DNA from: Luteimonas sp. MC1825
GTDB lineage: Bacteria > Pseudomonadota > Gammaproteobacteria > Xanthomonadales > Xanthomonadaceae
NCBI RefSeq assembly: GCF_014764385.1
Contig: NZ_CP061714.1
Location: 372,001 to 436,000, forward strand
Direction: 5' to 3'
DNA length: 64,000 nt
The notes under the pieces were generated by a model. That model did not search any database. It was not told where the DNA came from and worked only from the letters and a program-made list of their open reading frames with translations. Below are positions 57,444-64,000 of the stretch, one piece after another; position 1 is the stretch's first letter, and each line of letters begins with the position of its first letter. Both the position numbers and the translations under genes were made by a program.

Positions 57444-58915
57444 GCGCCGTCATGGGGAATGTCCACGTCCCGGAAACCGGGTTCCGCGGCAACGACCGCC
57501 TGCTGTTCGGAATGATCCTCGGCGTCGTGACCTTCTGGCTGTTCGCCCAGTCCACGCTCAACATCGCGCCGGACATGCAGCGCGACCTCGGTATCTCCGC
57601 GGGCACCATGAACGGCGCGGTGGCGATGGCCGCGCTGTTCTCCGGCATCCTGATCGTGGTGATGGGCGGTCTGGCCGACCGCCTCGGCCGCATGCGCATC
57701 CTGCGCGTCGGCTTCGTGCTCAGCATCGCCGGCTCGCTGCTGGTCGGGCTGGCGCCGACGGGGGCGTTGGCCGCGCCGATGCTGCTGGGCGGGCGCGCCG
57801 TGCAGGGCATGTCGGCGGCCTGCATCATGCCGGCAAGCCTCGCCCTGGTGAAGGCGTACTGGGATGGCGCCGAGCGCCAGCGCGCGGTGAGCATGTGGTC
57901 GATCGGCTCCTGGGGCGGCGCGGGCCTGGGCTCGCTGTTCGGTGGCCTGATGGCACAGACGCTGGGCTGGCGCTGGATCTTCTTCTTCTCGGTGGCCGTC
58001 GCCCTGCTGGGGCTGTGGCTGGTGCGCGGTACGCCGGAGAGCAAGGCGGCTGGCGGCGGCGCGTACCGCTTCGATTTCGCCGGCATCCTGGTCTTCGCCG
58101 TGGCCATGCTCGCGCTGCAGGTGGCGGTGACCCAGGGCAGCACCCTGGGGTGGGGCAGCCCGCTGGTGCTGGGCCTCATCGCCGTCACGGTCATCGCCGG
58201 CATCGCGTTTTTCCGCATCGAGTCCGGCAGCGACCATGCCTTCGTCGATTTCCGCCTGTTCGGCAACCGCACCTACACCGGCGCCACCATCTCCAACTTC
58301 CTGATCAACGCCACGGTGGGCATGCAGCTGGTGTCGCTGCAGCTGGTGCAGATGGGTGGCGGCATGAGCGCGCAGCAGGCGGGCATGCTGACCCTGGGCT
58401 ACGCGATCGCGATCATCGGTTTCATCCGCGTCGGCGAGAAGCTGCTGCAGCGGTTCGGTCCGCGCAAGCCGATGGTCTGGGGCTGCCTGATTACCGGCGT
58501 GGCGATCGCCTGCCTGATGCCCACGCAGATCATGCTCGACCAGTACCGCATCGTCGCGATCGTCGGCTACACGCTGTTTGGCCTCGGGCTCGCGTTCTAC
58601 GCCACGCCGTCGACCGACGCGGCGCTGTCGAGCCTGCCCATGGACCAGTCCGGGTCCGGGTCGGGTATCTACAAGATGGCGTCGTCGCTGGGCGCCGCGC
58701 TGGGCGTGGCGATCTCGGGCGCGATCTTCGCCGCGCTGGGCGCAACCGACGCCGGCGTGCGCTGGCTGGTGGGCGTGATCACCTTCGCGGGCCGCCAGGA
58801 CAACCTCGCCATCCGCGAGGCCGCGATGGTGGCGCTGGGCTTCAACCTGCTGATGGTCGCCGTGGCCATCGTCTCGATCCTGCTGACCATTCCGGCGGGC
58901 AAGCGGGAGCGCTGA
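57440..58915 (+). CDS. MFS transporter, DHA2-like (14 helices)
   Basis: Membrane transporter of 491 residues with about 14 helices. Motif A-like GGLADRLGRMRILRVG and motif C-like LGSLFGGLMAQTLGWRWIFFF are visible, the latter suggesting drug/H+ antiport style. The start ATG overlaps the M20 stop, so the two are coupled and may handle the same compound or its product. Followed by a bidirectional terminator 12 bases later. Confidence 0.92.
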   Translation: MSAVMGNVHVPETGFRGNDRLLFGMILGVVTFWLFAQSTLNIAPDMQRDLGISAGTMNGAVAMAALFSGILIVVMGGLADRLGRMRILRVGFVLSIAGSLLVGLAPTGALAAPMLLGGRAVQGMSAACIMPASLALVKAYWDGAERQRAVSMWSIGSWGGAGLGSLFGGLMAQTLGWRWIFFFSVAVALLGLWLVRGTPESKAAGGGAYRFDFAGILVFAVAMLALQVAVTQGSTLGWGSPLVLGLIAVTVIAGIAFFRIESGSDHAFVDFRLFGNRTYTGATISNFLINATVGMQLVSLQLVQMGGGMSAQQAGMLTLGYAIAIIGFIRVGEKLLQRFGPRKPMVWGCLITGVAIACLMPTQIMLDQYRIVAIVGYTLFGLGLAFYATPSTDAALSSLPMDQSGSGSGIYKMASSLGAALGVAISGAIFAALGATDAGVRWLVGVITFAGRQDNLAIREAAMVALGFNLLMVAVAIVSILLTIPAGKRER

Positions 58916-58926
58916 GCGGAACGCAA

Positions 58927-58950
58927 AAGGCCCCGCGGTGGCGGGGCCTT
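58927..58950. terminator. Bidirectional terminator between MFS gene and tRNA-Met
   Basis: A 10-bp stem (AAGGCCCCGC at 58927-58936 and GCGGGGCCTT at 58941-58950) with 4-base loop. Flanking A residues before it (58925-58928) give a T run on the minus strand after the tRNA; on the plus strand the T run is short. It serves both convergent transcripts. Confidence 0.85.
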
Positions 58951-58954
58951 GCAG

Positions 58955-59031
58955 TGGTGGCTATGGGTGGACTCGAACCACCGACCCCAGCATTATGAGT
59001 GCTGTGCTCTAACCAGCTGAGCTACATAGCC
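58955..59031 (-). tRNA. tRNA-Met (anticodon CAT, elongator)
   Basis: A 77-base tRNA on the minus strand, GGCTATGTAGCTCAGCTGG at its 5' end (59031), anticodon loop CTCATAA with CAT, T loop GTTCGAGTC, and an encoded CCA at 58957-58955. The acceptor stem GGCTATG pairs with CATAGCC. Identity follows the close likeness to E. coli elongator tRNA-Met rather than initiator (A11-U24 and C1-A72 features absent) or tRNA-Ile2. Confidence 0.94.
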
Positions 59032-59188
59032 ATTCGGCACGCGCACGGGGCGCGGCGAGCCGGGAATTGTCCATGGCCGGCGGTCCGCCGTCAAATCTTC
59101 CGGCGCTGCGCTTGTCCCTCCGGGCCACCCGTGGCAGAGTCGGTCGCAGTGACGCAGGTTCGCGTCGACCCCTTCAGGAGTCCGCATC

Positions 59189-59800
59189 GTGATCGATCCG
59201 GACGGTTATCGGCCCAATGTCGGCATCATCCTGATGCACCCCGACGGGCGCGTGTTCTGGGCGCGGCGCGTGCGCCGTGACGGCTGGCAGTTCCCGCAGG
59301 GCGGGATGAACACCGACGAGACGCCGCTCGAGGCCATGTACCGCGAGCTGCGCGAGGAAACCGGGCTCTTGCCCGACCACGTCGACGTGGCCGGCGTGAC
59401 CCCGGGCTGGCTGCGCTATCGCCTGCCGCCGCGGGCGATCCGCCGCAACGACCGTATGGTGTGCATCGGCCAGAAACAGGTCTGGTACCTGCTGCGTTTC
59501 ACCGGCAGCGAGGCCGACCTGCGACTGGACCTGACCGAAAAGCCGGAGTTCGACCACTGGTGCTGGGTCGATTTCTGGTACCCGCTGGAGCACGTGGTCA
59601 ACTTCAAGCGCGGGGTCTACGAACGCGCGCTGCAGCACCTGGCACCGTTCGCACGGCAGATCGCGGGCATGCAGGCGGTACCGAGCGTCAGTCTGGAGGC
59701 GACGCGCAGCCGGGCGCGGCAGCGGCCGCAGCGCACGCGACCGGGCCCCGCGCGGCTGGCTGCGGACGGCATGAAGGAACCGGACGGCGGCGTTCGCTGA
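59189..59800 (+). CDS. rppH: RNA pyrophosphohydrolase (Nudix)
   Basis: Removes 5' pyrophosphate from mRNA to trigger decay. It has 203 residues starting at GTG 59189, nine bases after AGGAG; the N terminus [20 protein letters not shown] matches the family. The Nudix box is [23 protein letters not shown]. The C-terminal 45 residues ([18 protein letters not shown] region) are basic and low in complexity, longer than E. coli RppH (176 residues). It is 157 bases past the tRNA and stands alone. Confidence 0.94.
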   Translation: MIDPDGYRPNVGIILMHPDGRVFWARRVRRDGWQFPQGGMNTDETPLEAMYRELREETGLLPDHVDVAGVTPGWLRYRLPPRAIRRNDRMVCIGQKQVWYLLRFTGSEADLRLDLTEKPEFDHWCWVDFWYPLEHVVNFKRGVYERALQHLAPFARQIAGMQAVPSVSLEATRSRARQRPQRTRPGPARLAADGMKEPDGGVR

Positions 59801-59829
59801 ACCCGTTGGCGCCACGGCGACCAGCGGTG

Positions 59830-59859
59830 TTGACAATCATTCTCATGTGCAAAGACAAT
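59830..59859 (+). promoter_or_regulatory. bfd promoter with Fur box
   Basis: -35 TTGACA (59830-59835), 18-base spacer, -10 GACAAT (59854-59859). A Fur-box-like sequence, GACAATCATTCTCATGTGC (59832-59850), overlaps -35 and spacer and matches the GATAATCATTATCAT core at 13 of 15 positions. Iron-loaded Fur should repress the gene; low iron should induce it, releasing iron from bacterioferritin. Confidence 0.82.
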
Positions 59860-59891
59860 GGGAACCAGTCCCATCTGCCAGTGAGCCCGCC

Positions 59892-60098
59892 GTGTACGTC
59901 TGTGTCTGCAATGGCGTGACCGACCACGATATCCGCCAGGCGGCCGCTTCCGGCTGCAGCGGCATGACCGAACTCACCATGCGCACCGGTTGCGGCGCGA
60001 GCTGCGGGTCGTGCGTCGACACCGCGATCGGTCTCCTCGATCAGGAAGCCCGCGCCCGCGACGCCACGCGCGCGCTGCCGTTCGCCCACGCCGCCTGA
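59892..60098 (+). CDS. bfd: Bacterioferritin-associated ferredoxin
   Basis: [2Fe-2S] protein of 68 residues. Four cluster cysteines are in MYVCVCNGVTD and CGASCGSCVD, the Bfd-type CXC-X(n)-CXXC pattern. Starts at GTG 59892, giving the standard N terminus. It docks on bacterioferritin and reduces the stored iron for release. Bfr follows 100 bases downstream. A Fur box controls it. Confidence 0.93.
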   Translation: MYVCVCNGVTDHDIRQAAASGCSGMTELTMRTGCGASCGSCVDTAIGLLDQEARARDATRALPFAHAA

Positions 60099-60198
60099 TA
60101 CGTCCCGCCTGCGGGCGGGATGAGCACGATTCGCGTTCCGCCACGCACGCGATGATGGCGCTACAGTCCCGGTGACTCATTACTCCCGGAGACATCCC

Positions 60199-60669
60199 AT
60201 GCAAGGCGACGCACAGGTCATCAAGTACCTGAACGAGGCGCTCTTCAACGAGCTGACCGCGATCAACCAGTATTTCCTGCACGCCAAGATGCTCAAGAAC
60301 TGGGGCATCCAGGAGCTCGCCAAGCACGAGTACGAGGAATCGATCGACGAGATGAAGCACGCCGATCGCCTCGCGGACCGCATCCTGTTCCTCGAAGGCC
60401 TGCCCAATTTCCAGGCGCTAGGCAAGCTGCGCATCGGCGAGAACCCGCGCGAGATCCTCGAATGCGACCTCGCGCTCGAACTCGACGGCCTGCCGCTGCT
60501 GCGCACCGCGATCGAGTACTGCGAGAGCATCAAGGACTACACCAGCGGACGCCTGTTCAAGGACATCCTCGATTCCGAGGAAGAGCATGTCGACTGGATC
60601 GAGACCCAGCTCGACCTGATCAAGCGCATCGGCGAGCAGAACTACCTGCAGTCGAAGATGGGCGGCTGA
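60199..60669 (+). CDS. bfr: Bacterioferritin
   Basis: Iron storage 24-mer subunit of 156 residues. Ferroxidase ligands are visible: [16 protein letters not shown] (Glu), [15 protein letters not shown] (Glu, His and the heme-ligand Met), and [10 protein letters not shown] / [14 protein letters not shown] (Glu, Glu, His). The ATG at 60199 is preceded by GGAGA. A GC-rich stem (TCCCGCC at 60103-60109 with GGCGGGA at 60114-60120) lies between bfd and bfr and has no T run, so it may reduce but not end read-through. Confidence 0.96.
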   Translation: MQGDAQVIKYLNEALFNELTAINQYFLHAKMLKNWGIQELAKHEYEESIDEMKHADRLADRILFLEGLPNFQALGKLRIGENPREILECDLALELDGLPLLRTAIEYCESIKDYTSGRLFKDILDSEEEHVDWIETQLDLIKRIGEQNYLQSKMGG

Positions 60670-60693
60670 GCCTGCCCATCGGATCCGACGCCG

Positions 60694-63102
<2,409 letters not shown>

Positions 63103-63103
63103 G

Positions 63104-64000
63104 TCAGAGCACCGAATGGTGGAAGTCGAAGTCCATCCCGTCCGCGGCCTGCTGCACCAGGTTGCCCTGGATGTAGTCCACGCCGCTCATCCACAGGGTC
63201 GCGGCCGCCTGCGGGTCCTCGACCTGCGGGCCGATGACCTGCAGACCGAGGCGATGCGCGCGTTCGATGGCGTTGCGCATCTCGTCGCGCACGGCGGTGT
63301 CGTCGAGGCGGCTCGAGTAGCGTGCCGCCAGGCGCACGAAGCCCAGCGGCAGCTGGGTGAGCAGCGCATCGGCCTCGCGGCTGGCGTGGTACTGGCTCAG
63401 GCAGAGCTGGATGCCGGCCGGCACCATGGCGGCGCAGAATTCCTTGAGCGCCAGGGTGTGGATCAGCGCCTCGTCCTGGCGGACGTCGATCACCAGGCTG
63501 CCGCCGCCGCCGCCGTGCGCGGCCAGGTTTTCGATGACGTGGTCGGCATAGCGTTCGCGCGCCAGCGTGCGCGCCGATTGCGAGACGAACAGTCGCACCG
63601 GCCGGCTCATCGCGCTGCGCGTGTGCAGCACCTCCACGGCCAGCTCCAGCACGCGGCGGTCGACCTCGTGCATCAGGTCGGCGGCGTCGGCGGCGGGCAG
63701 GAACTCCGCCGCGGCGTGCAGCCGGCCATCGGCGTCGCGCATGCGCAGCAGGGTCTGGTACTGCGCAGCGTCACCGCCGGCCACCGCGACCACCGGCTGG
63801 AACGCCAGCTCGAAACGGTTGTCGAGCAGGGCCTGGCGCACCGACTCCACCACGGCCTGGTCGTGGTTCCGCTGCGGCGGCGGCTGGAACCCGGCGATCG
63901 CGGCGGGCAGTGCGCGGGCCTCGCGCAGCGCGCGTTCGGCGGCGGCCAGCGCGCTGCTGGCGTCGCCATAGGCGTGCGAGAGCGTGGTGTAGCCGACGAA
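63104..64000 (-). CDS. Degenerate EAL-domain protein, FimX-like (N terminus outside window)
   Basis: The reading frame is open to the window edge, giving 298 C-terminal residues. An EAL fold can be followed ([51 protein letters not shown]), but the catalytic motifs are gone: EAL is QTL, DDFGTG and the DxxK region are replaced, and the last Glu motif is GPQVEDP. It should bind or sense cyclic-di-GMP rather than cut it, as in FimX, which controls type IV pili in Xanthomonas and Pseudomonas. The upstream GGDEF/PAS parts are unseen, so FimX is an inference. Confidence 0.75.
   Translation of the reverse strand, partial: FVGYTTLSHAYGDASSALAAAERALREARALPAAIAGFQPPPQRNHDQAVVESVRQALLDNRFELAFQPVVAVAGGDAAQYQTLLRMRDADGRLHAAAEFLPAADAADLMHEVDRRVLELAVEVLHTRSAMSRPVRLFVSQSARTLARERYADHVIENLAAHGGGGGSLVIDVRQDEALIHTLALKEFCAAMVPAGIQLCLSQYHASREADALLTQLPLGFVRLAARYSSRLDDTAVRDEMRNAIERAHRLGLQVIGPQVEDPQAAATLWMSGVDYIQGNLVQQAADGMDFDFHHSVL

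Overview
The window is chromosomal DNA from a high-GC gammaproteobacterium of the Xanthomonadaceae/Lysobacteraceae (Lysobacter- or Luteimonas-like). I base this on protein recognition, on the order atp operon, glmU, HlyD/MacB-type cluster, glmS, and on the very high GC with long antisense open frames. No database was searched. It reads as ordinary core and accessory chromosome: no phage, insertion sequence, CRISPR array or rRNA was seen. There is one tRNA (elongator Met).

Layout. 1-3.9 kb: end of the ATP synthase operon (atpA', atpG, atpD, atpC) with a strong terminator. 4-7.8 kb: GtrA-like protein and a GT-C-like membrane protein, divergent from glmU. 7.9-15.5 kb: a minus-strand operon of HlyD-type adaptor, a 71-residue unknown protein, ABC ATPase, two MacB/FtsX permeases, a sigma-54 response regulator and a histidine kinase. 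It is preceded by a textbook -24/-12 promoter and two helically phased palindromes. 15.6-24.6 kb: glmS, prpD, a flavin monooxygenase, an isochorismatase-like hydrolase overlapping a Pat-type protein acetyltransferase, and dinB. 24.5-31.9 kb: an envelope (lipid A) modification island (LABN protein, GT2, EptA-like, PAP2, ArnT-like) divergent from a PmrAB-like two-component system. 31.9-36.4 kb: gph, btuB with a cobalamin riboswitch, a TfoX C-terminal-domain protein, a free-Met-sulfoxide reductase and bioD, the last two with overlapping divergent start codons. 36.5-40.9 kb: RND efflux pair. 40.9-46.5 kb: LysR regulator, DgcN-like and DgcA-like enzymes, GltS and a DmpA-family peptidase, a probable D-glutamate/D-peptide utilisation cluster. 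46.6-51.4 kb: phasin with a dyad-rich promoter, queD, prpF-acnD. 51.4-58.9 kb: a 59-residue membrane protein, GT2, BolA, a DevBCA-like exporter, an M20 amidohydrolase and an MFS transporter. 58.9-64 kb: tRNA-Met, rppH, Fur-box-controlled bfd, bfr, a hybrid histidine kinase and a truncated, catalytically degenerate EAL protein.

The most interesting items are the sigma-54-controlled exporter operon with its coupled small protein, the D-glutamate/D-peptide cluster, the envelope-modification island with no sugar-nucleotide genes beside it, and a btuB leader whose Shine-Dalgarno is complementary to an upstream leader segment. All functional names rest on motif and family recognition by reading. 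Regulatory sites are sequence inferences.
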